Assembly: GCA_902623995.1 (NCBI GenBank)
Contig: CACNWE010000006.1
Coordinates: forward strand, 47,501-111,500
Origin: an uncultured SAR116 cluster alpha proteobacterium
GTDB taxonomy: Bacteria; Pseudomonadota; Alphaproteobacteria; Puniceispirillales; Marisalimonadaceae
DNA length: 64,000 bases
Reading direction: 5' to 3'
Shown: in pieces, positions 42,402 through 51,676 of the stretch
Layout of the letters: each line of letters opens with the position of its first letter
Numbering within the stretch: position 1 is the first letter of the stretch
Made by a program: the position numbers and the translations under genes
Notes under the pieces: model-generated
What the model was told of the DNA's origin: nothing
What the model saw: only the letters and a program-made list of their open reading frames with translations
Databases searched by the model: none

Positions 42402-43151
42402 TTGAAAATTTTAGTGCCTGTTAAAAGAGTGGTTGACTATAACGTAAAAGTCAGAGTTAAAAATGATAATTCTGGTGTTGAATTAGAAAACGTTAAAATG
42501 TCTATGAACCCTTTTGACGAGATAGCTGTTGAGGAGGCTTTAAGATTAAAAGAAAAAGGAATAGCGAATGAGGTTGTAGCTATATCTATCGGTGCATCTC
42601 AGGTTCAAGAAACCATAAGAAATGCTCTTGCAATGGGTGCAGATTCAGGGATTTTTGTTGAATCCAACGATAATCTTGAACCACTTAACGTAGCAAAAAT
42701 TATTTCATCTATTGCTAAAAAAGAAAATATCGATTTGATGATTTTAGGTAAGCAAGCAATAGACGATGATATGAATGCTACTGGTCAGATGATTGCAGCC
42801 TTATTAGATTGGCCTCAAGCAACTTTTGCAAGCAAGGTGGAAATTTCAGGAAAAACAGCCAAGGTTAGCCGCGAAGTTGACGGTGGAATTGAAAATATTG
42901 AAATTTCATTACCTGCAGTTATAAGTACTGACTTACGATTAAATGAACCTAGATATGCTAGCCTTCCAAACATTATGAAAGCCAAGAAAAAATCAATTAA
43001 CGTAATTAAGATTGAAGACCTAAACGTAGAAATAAAAAAACATTTAAGTATTTTAAAAGTAGAAGAACCCGCTAAACGTCAATCAGGAATTATGTTAAAA
43101 ACTGTAGATGAATTAGTTGATAAATTAAAAAATGAAGCAAAAGTAATATAA
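42402..43151 (+). CDS. etfB: Electron transfer flavoprotein subunit beta
   Basis: Beta subunit, binds AMP, passes electrons from acyl-CoA and related dehydrogenases to ETF-ubiquinone oxidoreductase. It starts [20 protein letters not shown]; the signature [30 protein letters not shown] is complete. Start is TTG with a strong GGAAGGGAG site. Length 249 aa. Twenty nt before etfA. Confidence 0.95.
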   Translation: MKILVPVKRVVDYNVKVRVKNDNSGVELENVKMSMNPFDEIAVEEALRLKEKGIANEVVAISIGASQVQETIRNALAMGADSGIFVESNDNLEPLNVAKIISSIAKKENIDLMILGKQAIDDDMNATGQMIAALLDWPQATFASKVEISGKTAKVSREVDGGIENIEISLPAVISTDLRLNEPRYASLPNIMKAKKKSINVIKIEDLNVEIKKHLSILKVEEPAKRQSGIMLKTVDELVDKLKNEAKVI

Positions 43152-43170
43152 TAAACTGAAGGAATATAAA

Positions 43171-44100
43171 ATGAAAGTACTTGCTATAGCTGAACATAAT
43201 AACCATGAACTTTTACCTGCTACATTACATACTGTAAACGCAGCCAAACAAATTGGCGATACTGACTTATTAGTTGTGGGTCATAGTTGCCAAGAAGTTA
43301 TTGATAATGCAAGCAAAATTGATGGTCTCAATCAAGTTCTTTATTGCAATGACGAAATGTATAAAAACTCAATAGCAGAAAATTTATCTATCCTTATTAA
43401 ATCTATTGCACAAAATTATTCTCACATTTTATTTTCAAACACAGCTAATGGAAAAAATACAGCTCCTCGTCTAGCTGCTTTGCTAGATGTTATGATTGTT
43501 CCAGACATAATTGAAATAATAGATGAAAATACTTTTAAAAGACCAATTTACGCTGGCAACGCCATAGCAACTTGCAAAAGCGAAGATGCATGTAAAGTTA
43601 TTACTGTAAGGACTACTGCTTTTGAAAAAGCTTCCTTGAGTGAAAATCAAGTTAACGCTGTATCTATTAAAGCTGAGCAAAATACTGAATTAACAAAATA
43701 TATTAATTCAGAACTTTCACAAAATGAAAGACCTGAATTAACTGCTGCTGATATTGTTGTTTCAGGTGGAAGAGGTCTTGGATCAGCTGAAAACTTTCAA
43801 GTTTTAGAAAAATTGGCTGATAAACTAGGAGCAGCCATGGGAGCAAGTAGAGCGGCAGTTGATGCTGGCTATGTGCCCAACGATTGGCAAGTAGGCCAAA
43901 CTGGAAAAGTAGTTGCCCCAAATTTATATATAGCTGCTGGAATTTCTGGTGCTATACAGCATTTAGCAGGCATGAAAGATAGTAAAGTGATTGTAGCAAT
44001 AAATAAAGACGAAGAAGCTCCTATTTTTTCTGTAACCGACTATGGGCTTGCAGATGATTTATTTAAAACTGTGCCAGAAATGGAAAAACTAATAAAATAA
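43171..44100 (+). CDS. etfA: Electron transfer flavoprotein subunit alpha
   Basis: FAD-binding partner of EtfB. The C-terminal FAD domain is clear: SGGRGLGSAENFQVLEKLA, AAMGASRAAVDAGYVPN, QVGQTGKVVAPNLYIAAGISGAIQH. Length 309 aa. ATG with GAAGGA upstream. Its last 12 nt overlap the convergent TlpA-like gene. Confidence 0.96.
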   Translation: MKVLAIAEHNNHELLPATLHTVNAAKQIGDTDLLVVGHSCQEVIDNASKIDGLNQVLYCNDEMYKNSIAENLSILIKSIAQNYSHILFSNTANGKNTAPRLAALLDVMIVPDIIEIIDENTFKRPIYAGNAIATCKSEDACKVITVRTTAFEKASLSENQVNAVSIKAEQNTELTKYINSELSQNERPELTAADIVVSGGRGLGSAENFQVLEKLADKLGAAMGASRAAVDAGYVPNDWQVGQTGKVVAPNLYIAAGISGAIQHLAGMKDSKVIVAINKDEEAPIFSVTDYGLADDLFKTVPEMEKLIK

Positions 44101-44628
44101 GCTTTTTATCTTATTAATTATTTCATCTTCTCCCCATTTTAAAATTCCTTCATGTTTTGAAATTATAAAACTATTTTGATCAACTATTATTGTTGTAGGT
44201 ATTCCTCTCAATTTGAGTGCTTTAAAAATTTTCATTTCTTTATCAAAGAAGTGATCTAAATTGGAAGCACCATTATTGGATAAAAATTTAAGCTGATCTT
44301 GGATGTCTTTTTTATCAATCGATATAGTGAAAACATCTATATTATATTTTTTAATTTTAGATTTTAATAAACTTAAATCAGGTAGCTCTTCTTTACATGG
44401 AACACACCAAGTAGCCCAAAAATTAATTACAAAACCTTTTTTCTTCAAATCCTGATTAAATTTTAATATTAGTGGCTTTTCTTTATTATCAAGAACATTA
44501 AAAGGTGGAAATTTTATTTTATCACTTACTTTATCTAGGTATTCTTCAGCATAAGCATTCTCAGACAAAATTGTAAGATATAATAAAAATATTATTATTA
44601 TTTTTTTGTTAAAATTTGATATAAGCAT
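44089..44628 (-). CDS. TlpA-like periplasmic thioredoxin
   Basis: Membrane-anchored or exported thiol-disulfide protein. Hydrophobic N-terminus (about 9-27, ending NAYAEE), then a TlpA/ResA-type thioredoxin fold with active site WATWCVPCKEELP (Cys75, Cys78) and the cis-Pro region LRGIPTTIIVD. Length 179 aa. Such proteins reduce apocytochrome c or the Cu-A site of cytochrome oxidase. It is divergent from argH, the usual alphaproteobacterial arrangement. Confidence 0.9.
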   Translation of the reverse strand: MLISNFNKKIIIIFLLYLTILSENAYAEEYLDKVSDKIKFPPFNVLDNKEKPLILKFNQDLKKKGFVINFWATWCVPCKEELPDLSLLKSKIKKYNIDVFTISIDKKDIQDQLKFLSNNGASNLDHFFDKEMKIFKALKLRGIPTTIIVDQNSFIISKHEGILKWGEDEIINKIKSLFY

Positions 44629-44681
44629 GTTAAGTGTTACTTTTAGTTGATAATTACTTAAAACTTAATATAGATAATAAA

Positions 44682-46094
44682 ATGAAAAAAAGTAGTTTAG
44701 ATAAAGAAAAAAATAATAAAATATGGGGTGGAAGATTTTCTACATCTCCTAGTAAGTTGTTGGAGGAGTTTAATTCGTCAATTCAATTTGATCAGATTCT
44801 TTACATTGAGGATATTGAAGGATCAATAGTACATTCAGAAATGTTATCTAAACAAAATATTATTTCTAAAAAAGAGTTTTTGTCTATTAAGTCCGGTTTA
44901 GAACAAATAAAAAAAGAAATATTTAATAATAAATTTAATTTCTCAACTAAACTTGAAGATATACATATGAATATTGAAAATAGGTTAGTGGAAATAATAG
45001 GAGATACTGGAAAAAAATTACATACTGCTAGATCAAGAAATGATCAAGTCGCAACTGATATCAAATTATGGCTCAGGAAAAAAATTGATAAAATAGAATT
45101 AAGTCTGAAGAATTTACAACGAACACTTATCGAAAAATCAGAAATATATTATGATCTTTTTATGCCAGGCTATACGCATCTTCAAGTCGGCCAACCTGTT
45201 ACATTTGGGCATCATCTGTTAGCTTACGTAGAAATGTTTGGTAGGGACAGGAGTAGATTGCTTGATTGTCGAAAAAGAATGAATGAGTTACCTTTGGGTT
45301 CTGCAGCTTTAGCAGGCACTAGTTATCCAATAGATAGGCACTTTGTAGCTAACAAACTTGGCTTTAGTAAACCTACTGAAAATTCAATGGATGCTGTTTC
45401 TGATAGAGATTTTGCTATTGAGTTTATGTCTGCATCGTCACTAATAGCCATACATTTATCTAGACTTGCTGAAGAGTTAGTTATTTGGACCTCTGATAGA
45501 TTTGATTTTATTAGATTACCAGAAAAGTTTACAACTGGCTCTAGTATTATGCCACAAAAAAGAAATCCTGATGCAGCTGAGTTGATTAGAGCTAAACCTG
45601 GTAGAATATTTGGTAACTTGATAACTTTAATGACTGTTCTAAAAGGTCTACCAATGACATATGGAAAAGATATGCAAGAGGATAAAGAGCCAATCTTTGA
45701 TACCACTAGAAATATTGAACTATGCATTAATAATATGGATGGTATGATTAGAGAAATAGAACCTGTTCCTAGTAAAATGATGGAGGCACTTCAAAAAGGT
45801 TATCCAACTTCAACAGACTTAGCGGATTACCTCGTGAAAAATCTTAAAATCCCTTTTCGAGAAGCTCATCACTTAACAGGAAAAATAGTTTTGTTGGCTG
45901 AGACAAAAATGACTTCTTTAGAAGATTTAACCTTAGAGGATATTCAAAGTATTGTTCCTAACGTAAATTCAAAAATATTAGAAGTTGTTAAACTTGAAAA
46001 TTCTGTTTCAAGTAGAATATCTTACGGTGGAACAGCACCAAAGAATGTCTTAAAAGCAGTGAAAAATGCTAAAAAAAGATTTCTAGAAGGATAA
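44682..46094 (+). CDS. argH: Argininosuccinate lyase
   Basis: Last step of arginine synthesis. The start IWGGRFSTSPSKLLEEFNSSI, HMNIENRL, TARSRNDQVATD and the catalytic loop GSSIMPQKRNPDAAE are all present. ATG 44682 gives 470 aa and matches family starts; a GTG at 44634 would add 16 atypical residues. A TTGATA/TATAGA pair with 16-nt spacing at 44647-44674 could be its promoter, leaving almost no leader. Confidence 0.95.
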   Translation: MKKSSLDKEKNNKIWGGRFSTSPSKLLEEFNSSIQFDQILYIEDIEGSIVHSEMLSKQNIISKKEFLSIKSGLEQIKKEIFNNKFNFSTKLEDIHMNIENRLVEIIGDTGKKLHTARSRNDQVATDIKLWLRKKIDKIELSLKNLQRTLIEKSEIYYDLFMPGYTHLQVGQPVTFGHHLLAYVEMFGRDRSRLLDCRKRMNELPLGSAALAGTSYPIDRHFVANKLGFSKPTENSMDAVSDRDFAIEFMSASSLIAIHLSRLAEELVIWTSDRFDFIRLPEKFTTGSSIMPQKRNPDAAELIRAKPGRIFGNLITLMTVLKGLPMTYGKDMQEDKEPIFDTTRNIELCINNMDGMIREIEPVPSKMMEALQKGYPTSTDLADYLVKNLKIPFREAHHLTGKIVLLAETKMTSLEDLTLEDIQSIVPNVNSKILEVVKLENSVSSRISYGGTAPKNVLKAVKNAKKRFLEG

Positions 46095-46100
46095 AAAAGA

Positions 46101-46214
46101 ATGTATTTCAAAATCATACTTTTAATAATAATATTTTTATCATCTATTTCTTTTTATGGTTGCGGGAGAAAAGATGCACCTATAAAACCTTCTGAAATCA
46201 TTATAAAAGACTAG
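46101..46214 (+). CDS. 37-aa lipoprotein, LptM-like
   Basis: Tiny lipoprotein gene. MYFKIILLIIIFLSSISFYGCGRKDAP has a type II signal peptide whose lipobox cysteine is residue 21 (FYGC); the tail is short (GRKDAPIKPSEIIIKD). Small lipoproteins with Cys-Gly-x-Lys and Pro-rich tails between argH and lysA are annotated as LptM, which helps mature the LptD/LptE complex. Starts 6 nt after argH and ends 7 nt before lysA. Assignment rests on context and lipobox. Confidence 0.75.
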   Translation: MYFKIILLIIIFLSSISFYGCGRKDAPIKPSEIIIKD

Positions 46215-46221
46215 ATTTATT

Positions 46222-47484
46222 ATGTTCCCTTTAGGTTTTTACAGAGATAAAAATGGTGTACTTAATGTTCAAGGTATTAGGATAGATACTCTTTCAAAAA
46301 AGTATGGCACACCATTATTTATTTACGATACAGGCTTAATGAAAGAAAGATATGAAGTCTTTCTAAATACTGTAAAAAATGTCAAAGGAAATATTCACTA
46401 TGCTGTTAAAGCAAATGATTCAGTAAATATAATTAAATTTTTTGGAAATTTAGGTGCAGGAGCTGACATAGTATCAATAGGTGAATTTAACAAATGTGTT
46501 GCAGCCGGAATACCTCCAGACAAAATAATCTTTTCTGGTGTAGGTAAAGATAGAAATGAGATTGAAATAGCAATAAAAAATAATATTTTACAGTTTAATA
46601 TAGAGTCAGAGGAAGAACTTAACGATATTCATGAAATTGCCTCAAAGCTAAAAACAACAGCAAATATTTGTTTAAGGATAAATCCTGACATTTCACCAAA
46701 TACTCACAAGAAAATATCAACTGGTGAAAAAGAGACTAAATTTGGAATTGATAATGAGTATGTATTTTCAATCTATCAAAAATTGCACAAATTAAATTAT
46801 ATAAATCCAGTTGGTTTAGGTGTTCATATTGGATCTCAAATTTTTAACTTTAATTTTTTTCACAAAGCTTATTCAAACCTAAAAACTATTGCTGATAAAC
46901 TTAAAAACGCTGGATTTAAAGTACCTACTTTGGATCTAGGAGGTGGAATTGGAATATATTATGATGAAAACAAGCGCCCTGATTTTGATGCTTATGAGAA
47001 AATTATTTCTGATTTATTTCTAGATACTGAATATAAGCTAAGTTTTGAACCAGGTAGGAGCTTAATAGCTGAAGCTGGGGTTCTAATAACAAAAGTTATA
47101 AGAAATAAAAAAAATAAGGAAAAAAATTTTATTATTATTGATGCAGCAATGAATAATTTAATTAGACCAACCTTATATGATGCATACCACAGCATTGAAA
47201 CTGTCAAAAAAACTTCAAGTAAAGAAATTGTAGCAGATATAGTTGGACCAATTTGTGAAACTGGAGATTTTTTTGCTCTTAACAGAAAATTCACTGAAGT
47301 TAATAATAATGATTTATTAATAATAAGGACTACTGGGGCATACTCATCAGTAATGAAATCTAACTATAATTCAAGGGTAGATGCAGTGGAAGTTTTGATA
47401 TATAATGGAAAATCATATCAGTTGAAGGTTATTGATACTATATCAGATATAATTTCAAAAGAAAAAATAATAAAATTTATTTAA
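46222..47484 (+). CDS. lysA: Diaminopimelate decarboxylase
   Basis: PLP enzyme making lysine from meso-diaminopimelate. The PLP lysine is in IHYAVKAND, with GVHIGSQIFN, LDLGGGIGI, SFEPGRSLIAEAG and the substrate motif GPICETGDFFA. Length 420 aa. Ends in a 4-bp interlocked stop with the DUF3426 gene. Confidence 0.96.
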   Translation: MFPLGFYRDKNGVLNVQGIRIDTLSKKYGTPLFIYDTGLMKERYEVFLNTVKNVKGNIHYAVKANDSVNIIKFFGNLGAGADIVSIGEFNKCVAAGIPPDKIIFSGVGKDRNEIEIAIKNNILQFNIESEEELNDIHEIASKLKTTANICLRINPDISPNTHKKISTGEKETKFGIDNEYVFSIYQKLHKLNYINPVGLGVHIGSQIFNFNFFHKAYSNLKTIADKLKNAGFKVPTLDLGGGIGIYYDENKRPDFDAYEKIISDLFLDTEYKLSFEPGRSLIAEAGVLITKVIRNKKNKEKNFIIIDAAMNNLIRPTLYDAYHSIETVKKTSSKEIVADIVGPICETGDFFALNRKFTEVNNNDLLIIRTTGAYSSVMKSNYNSRVDAVEVLIYNGKSYQLKVIDTISDIISKEKIIKFI

Positions 47485-48320
47485 TATTCGAATATTTTTT
47501 TTAACAGCGTTGCTTTAACAGTGACATTTTCTTTTTGATTTTTTATTTTTTCTTTAACAAATTCGTTAAAGCCAATTTCAGAATTTGGAAAAATAATTTT
47601 ATCCTCTAAAATTAATATTTTTTCCAGAATAATTTTTCTATCTTCTCTTACAACTAAGATCTTAATTCTAGGGACTAATATTGGTCTTTTTGATACATTT
47701 TTAATCCTGCCACTAAATCTTACTTCCTGATCTTGAACTGTGGCAATGAAATTAATCAAGTTTAAATTTTTGGTATCTGATAATATAGGCAAATCAATTT
47801 TGGCGAATAAAGAATTAATTTTTTCAATATAATTTTGTGAGTGATTTGGAAAATAAAAAAAACCGTAACTTAATAGAGTGGAACGATAAAAAATTCCTAA
47901 GAACAATATTAAACCTAAAAAAATAATCAAAAAAGGTAATATATTTAACTTTTTTATTTTCTTTTTATTATTTGCATTTTCAGCCTTCTTTACATTACTT
48001 TTCTCATTTTTATTAAGTTTAGATAATGATAATTCTGAGGCAATTTCTGCAACAGTTTTATTTTTTTGATCTAATACAGGATTTGGTTTTTTTGCTAAAA
48101 TTTTTGATTTATCTTCTACTACTGATTTTATAGAAGCCAATTCCTGTTTAACTTTTTCAGTTCTGTCTATAGTTTCAACATTTTTTTCAATTGCATTTGA
48201 TGTTGAGGGTAAAGCCCATTTTTCATTACAAACTCCACACTTTAACCACTGAATATTGCTCGTTAAAATACTTTTATTCACTTCAAATACCGTTCCACAT
48301 GATTTGCACGTTACATGCAT
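47481..48320 (-). CDS. Zinc-ribbon and DUF3426 domain membrane protein
   Basis: N-terminal MJ0042-type zinc ribbon (VTCKSCGTVFEV ... WLKCGVCNEKW, residues 1-40), a Lys/Asn-rich linker, one membrane helix near 130-150 (LPFLIIFLGLILFLGIFY) and a C-terminal domain (about 190-280) resembling DUF3426 (VRFSGRIKNVSKRPILVPRIKILV). Start at ATG 48320 has GAGGAA 8 nt upstream; the longer frame from 48335 is less likely. Function unknown; usually found near ftsEX in Alphaproteobacteria. Confidence 0.85.
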   Translation of the reverse strand: MHVTCKSCGTVFEVNKSILTSNIQWLKCGVCNEKWALPSTSNAIEKNVETIDRTEKVKQELASIKSVVEDKSKILAKKPNPVLDQKNKTVAEIASELSLSKLNKNEKSNVKKAENANNKKKIKKLNILPFLIIFLGLILFLGIFYRSTLLSYGFFYFPNHSQNYIEKINSLFAKIDLPILSDTKNLNLINFIATVQDQEVRFSGRIKNVSKRPILVPRIKILVVREDRKIILEKILILEDKIIFPNSEIGFNEFVKEKIKNQKENVTVKATLLKKIFEY

Positions 48321-48370
48321 ATACAAATTCCTCATGTAATTGTTGAAATAATCCTTTATTGTATACTAAC

Positions 48371-49027
48371 ATGAATTTTTTTGCCAACATGTTTAAATCG
48401 AATTGGATTTATATGTTACTCAGAATTTTTAAAATCTTTTTTATTTTTTTACTCACTTCAATGTTTACTCTTTTTTTTATTGGATTAAACAATTTTAAAG
48501 AAAAAATTTTATCTTTCACTAAATATAATAACAATGGAATTCCTAATATTGTCATATTAACTGGTGGTACTAATAGGATTAAGGATGGTTTAAAAATAAT
48601 TGATAATTTTAAAAAACAACAAAAAATCAATTTTAAAATTCTTGTAAGTGGTACAGGTATAGGATTTACAAAAAGAAGTCTAAAAACAAAATTAGGACCA
48701 AACTTTAATCATCAATTAATTCAATGCTGCATTGATCTTGATAACGTATCAAAAAACACTTTTACAAATGCTAGGGAAACTTTTAAATGGGTTGATAAAA
48801 ACAATATAAAAGAATTCATATTAATAACAAGTAATTATCATATGCCACGAGCAATTCTTGAGTTCAATAATATTATGCCAAATTTAAAAATTTATACCTA
48901 TGTTATTATCCCAAAAAAACATGACATAAAAAATTGGTTTAGTTCATATCAGACTTTTAGTTTAGTTTTATTAGAATATTGTAAATATATAATTGCAAAC
49001 TTAAGGATAAAAATATTCAGCATTTAA
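48371..49027 (+). CDS. YdcF/ElyC-like DUF218 membrane protein
   Basis: One N-terminal membrane helix (about 16-40) followed by a DUF218 domain (NIVILTGGTNRIKDGLKI, ILVSGTGIG, NTFTNARETFKW, ILITSNYHMPRAILEF). The family includes ElyC and SanA, linked to envelope polysaccharide integrity; the reaction is unknown. ATG 48371 preferred over an upstream TTG (48359). Divergent from the DUF3426 gene; the ftsEX pair commonly found between them is not present. Confidence 0.87.
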   Translation: MNFFANMFKSNWIYMLLRIFKIFFIFLLTSMFTLFFIGLNNFKEKILSFTKYNNNGIPNIVILTGGTNRIKDGLKIIDNFKKQQKINFKILVSGTGIGFTKRSLKTKLGPNFNHQLIQCCIDLDNVSKNTFTNARETFKWVDKNNIKEFILITSNYHMPRAILEFNNIMPNLKIYTYVIIPKKHDIKNWFSSYQTFSLVLLEYCKYIIANLRIKIFSI

Positions 49028-49035
49028 TTTAATTT

Positions 49036-49914
49036 TTAATTTTGCCCTGCTTCAATTATTTTTTTTCGTATTGATCTAGTTCTAGAAAAAAAAGAATGTA
49101 ATTTTTGACCTTGTTTTTTTCTAATGGCTTTTTGAAGATCTGATAAGTCTTCGTTAAATCTTTGTAACATTTCAAGCACAGCTTCAGAATTATTTAAAAA
49201 AACATCTCTCCACATAATTGGATCTGAGGCTGCAATTCTAGTAAAATCTCTAAACCCCGATGCAGAAAATTTTATTACATCATTTTTTAAATCAGCTTCC
49301 AAATCAAATGCTGTTCCTACAATGGTATATGCAATTAAATGTGGTAGATGTGACGTAATTGCAAGAATTTTATCATGATATTCTGCACTTACGGTTTCAA
49401 CAATAGAGCCCAAATCTCTATAAAAATTAGCAAGTTTTTTCGTTTGATTTGTTTCTTTATCACAAATAATCAACCAATATCTATTTTCAAATAGTGAACT
49501 AAATCCAGATTTAGGTCCAGAATATTCTGTTCCTGCAAGAGGATGTGATGGAATGAAGTGAATACTAGCTGGCAAGTAAGGTTTAACATCATTTATTACA
49601 GAACTTTTTGTAGATCCAGTATCAGTGACTATGGCACTTTCTTTTAATGAAGAAGCAATTGAAATTGCTACAGATTTCATAGAACCAACAGGTACTGCAA
49701 GTATAATTAAATCAGCATCTTTGACTGCGCCATTAATTTCATCACAAACAAATGTGGCTAATTTCATTTCTGATACTATATCTCTGTGTTTTGAATTTAT
49801 ATCATATGCAAAAGTTGTAACCCCTTCTTTTTGTTTTGCATTTATTGCATGTAAAATAGAGGTTCCAATTAAACCTAAGCCTATGATAGAAATTTTTTTA
49901 AATTCTGATTTCAT
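49036..49914 (-). CDS. tyrC: Prephenate/arogenate dehydrogenase (cyclohexadienyl dehydrogenase)
   Basis: NAD(P)-dependent oxidative decarboxylation toward tyrosine. Rossmann loop IGLGLIGTSIL at residues 10-20; catalytic FIPSHPLAGTEYSG with the conserved His; TSHLPHLIAY later. Length 292 aa, single domain. One nt from hisC, which is likely to act as the aromatic aminotransferase, and followed upstream by chorismate mutase: a complete chorismate-to-tyrosine operon. Confidence 0.9.
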   Translation of the reverse strand: MKSEFKKISIIGLGLIGTSILHAINAKQKEGVTTFAYDINSKHRDIVSEMKLATFVCDEINGAVKDADLIILAVPVGSMKSVAISIASSLKESAIVTDTGSTKSSVINDVKPYLPASIHFIPSHPLAGTEYSGPKSGFSSLFENRYWLIICDKETNQTKKLANFYRDLGSIVETVSAEYHDKILAITSHLPHLIAYTIVGTAFDLEADLKNDVIKFSASGFRDFTRIAASDPIMWRDVFLNNSEAVLEMLQRFNEDLSDLQKAIRKKQGQKLHSFFSRTRSIRKKIIEAGQN

Positions 49915-49915
49915 C

Positions 49916-51004
49916 TTAATTTTTGAAAAAAGTTTTTAATTCATTTATAAATTTAATATTTTCTTCTTTAGTACCTATCGAAACTCTTAAATAATTTGAC
50001 AAACCATAAACTTTCATTCCCCTAACTAGTATTCCTTTTAAGGCAAGAAAACTTTCTGCATTCTCTGCACTATACTTATGCTCAAATGGAAACTTTATTA
50101 ATAAAAAATTAGCAATAGATCTTTGAAAATCCAAATTAAGTGATTTCAATTCTTTTTCTAACCAAGACATCCATTTTAAATTATGTTGAACAGATTTTTT
50201 TTGAAACTCTAAATCTTCTAAGGCTGCAACACCTGCCTTAATAGCGGCGGCGTTTACACTAAACGGACCACGTACTTTCATGAGGTTTTCAATTATATTT
50301 TCTGACGCGTATCCCCAGCCTAATCTTAAAGAGGCTAAACCATGTAATTTTGAAAATGTTCTTAACATTATTATATTTTCATATTTATCAACTAGTTCAC
50401 TACCATCTATATAATCATCATTAACGACGAATTCTGAATAGGCAGCGTCATAAACTAAAAGAATATTTTTAGGCATTGATTCTTGTAGTCTGATCACTTC
50501 ATTCTTAGATATAAAAGTGCCTGTAGGATTATTGGGGTTTGCTAAAAAAATTATCTTAGTTTTGTTACTAATCTTTGAAAGAATATTATCAACACTAGCT
50601 GTGTGATTTACATCATTTGCCACAACTCCAATTGCACCGGCTATTGAAACAGCTTGAGGAAATTGAAGAAAACCAAATTCTGTATATATTGCTTCATCAT
50701 TATAATTCAAAAAAGTTTGAGCAAGAATTGAAATTAATTCATCGGAACCATTACCTAAAATAATTTTTTTCTTATTTAGTGAATATCTATTAGATATTGC
50801 ACTTATCAACTCATCACTTACCTGTGGTGGATATCTATTTAGATTATAAGAAAAAGTTTTAAGAGCTTTAATAGCATCCAAAGATGCACCCAAAGCACTC
50901 TCATTTGCAGATAGTCTGATTAAATTGTTGATTTTACTTTTACCAAAATTTGGTTTGTAAGTATGTAATTTTTCAATATTTGATTTTGGAGAAGGGAAAT
51001 CCAT
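49916..51004 (-). CDS. hisC: Histidinol-phosphate / aromatic aminotransferase
   Basis: PLP class II aminotransferase. The N-terminus YKPNFGKSKINNLIRLSANESALGAS, FLANPNNPTGTF, and the PLP lysine segment TFSKLHGLASLRLGW are present. Length 362 aa. The operon with tyrC and chorismate mutase suggests it transaminates prephenate or hydroxyphenylpyruvate as well as histidinol phosphate. Confidence 0.92.
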   Translation of the reverse strand: MDFPSPKSNIEKLHTYKPNFGKSKINNLIRLSANESALGASLDAIKALKTFSYNLNRYPPQVSDELISAISNRYSLNKKKIILGNGSDELISILAQTFLNYNDEAIYTEFGFLQFPQAVSIAGAIGVVANDVNHTASVDNILSKISNKTKIIFLANPNNPTGTFISKNEVIRLQESMPKNILLVYDAAYSEFVVNDDYIDGSELVDKYENIIMLRTFSKLHGLASLRLGWGYASENIIENLMKVRGPFSVNAAAIKAGVAALEDLEFQKKSVQHNLKWMSWLEKELKSLNLDFQRSIANFLLIKFPFEHKYSAENAESFLALKGILVRGMKVYGLSNYLRVSIGTKEENIKFINELKTFFKN

Positions 51005-51012
51005 GAGGCATC

Positions 51013-51546
51013 CTAAATATCTTCTTTTTTTAATTTAACAATACTATAGTCTTTTTGATTAATATTCTTGTAAAGTGGTACATTTGCAATTACATCGAAA
51101 TTTACTCTCATCTCTGTTTGTTTTTTCAATTTATCAATACTTTGACTATCAATAAATCCGAGTTCTATGTCTTTTTTTTCTAACGAAGCAAGTAAACTTA
51201 CAACACTAGAAAAGTAAGTAGTTTTAAAATAATTTCCAAAATGAGCTAAATAAGCAGATTTAATTTCGTCGTCACTCCCAGCAACACCAATTTTAATAAT
51301 TTTCTGCATTGACAAATTAGAGGAAATAATTTGACGCCAAACCTTTTCAACTAAAAATTTATCTAAGCCTAAATTTACTAATTTTTTTATTAAGTCCTCT
51401 TCTCTTTTTGGGTCAAAAGGGAAGTTTCCCTTTTTAGCAACCATAATCTTTGAGGCTAAAGATTGTCTTTCTATTATTAATTCACATAAGTTTTTGTCAA
51501 TCTCATCAATTCTAGACCTAAGTTCATCTAATTCGATATTATTCAT
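51013..51546 (-). CDS. Chorismate mutase (AroQ) with C-terminal extension
   Basis: Rearranges chorismate to prephenate. The AroQ helical domain covers about residues 1-85 (LDELRSRIDEIDKNLCELIIERQSLASKIMVAKK, DPKREEDLI). After it comes about 90 residues starting KIIKIGVAGSDDEIKSAYLAHFG that looks like a shortened, degenerate prephenate-dehydratase-like domain and has no obvious catalytic TRF motif. ATG 51546 has AAAGG upstream; the longer frame start is rejected. Length 177 aa. First gene of the tyrosine operon. Confidence 0.85.
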   Translation of the reverse strand: MNNIELDELRSRIDEIDKNLCELIIERQSLASKIMVAKKGNFPFDPKREEDLIKKLVNLGLDKFLVEKVWRQIISSNLSMQKIIKIGVAGSDDEIKSAYLAHFGNYFKTTYFSSVVSLLASLEKKDIELGFIDSQSIDKLKKQTEMRVNFDVIANVPLYKNINQKDYSIVKLKKEDI

Positions 51547-51676
51547 GTTTCGCCTTTTCTTTAAGTACATATATATACTTTAATAAAATAAAATAAACTT
51601 TTTGATTAAAATAATTTTTATAATACGATGTTTCTTATTAGTTTTTTTATAATTTTTTAATTTTCAAAGGACTCAA

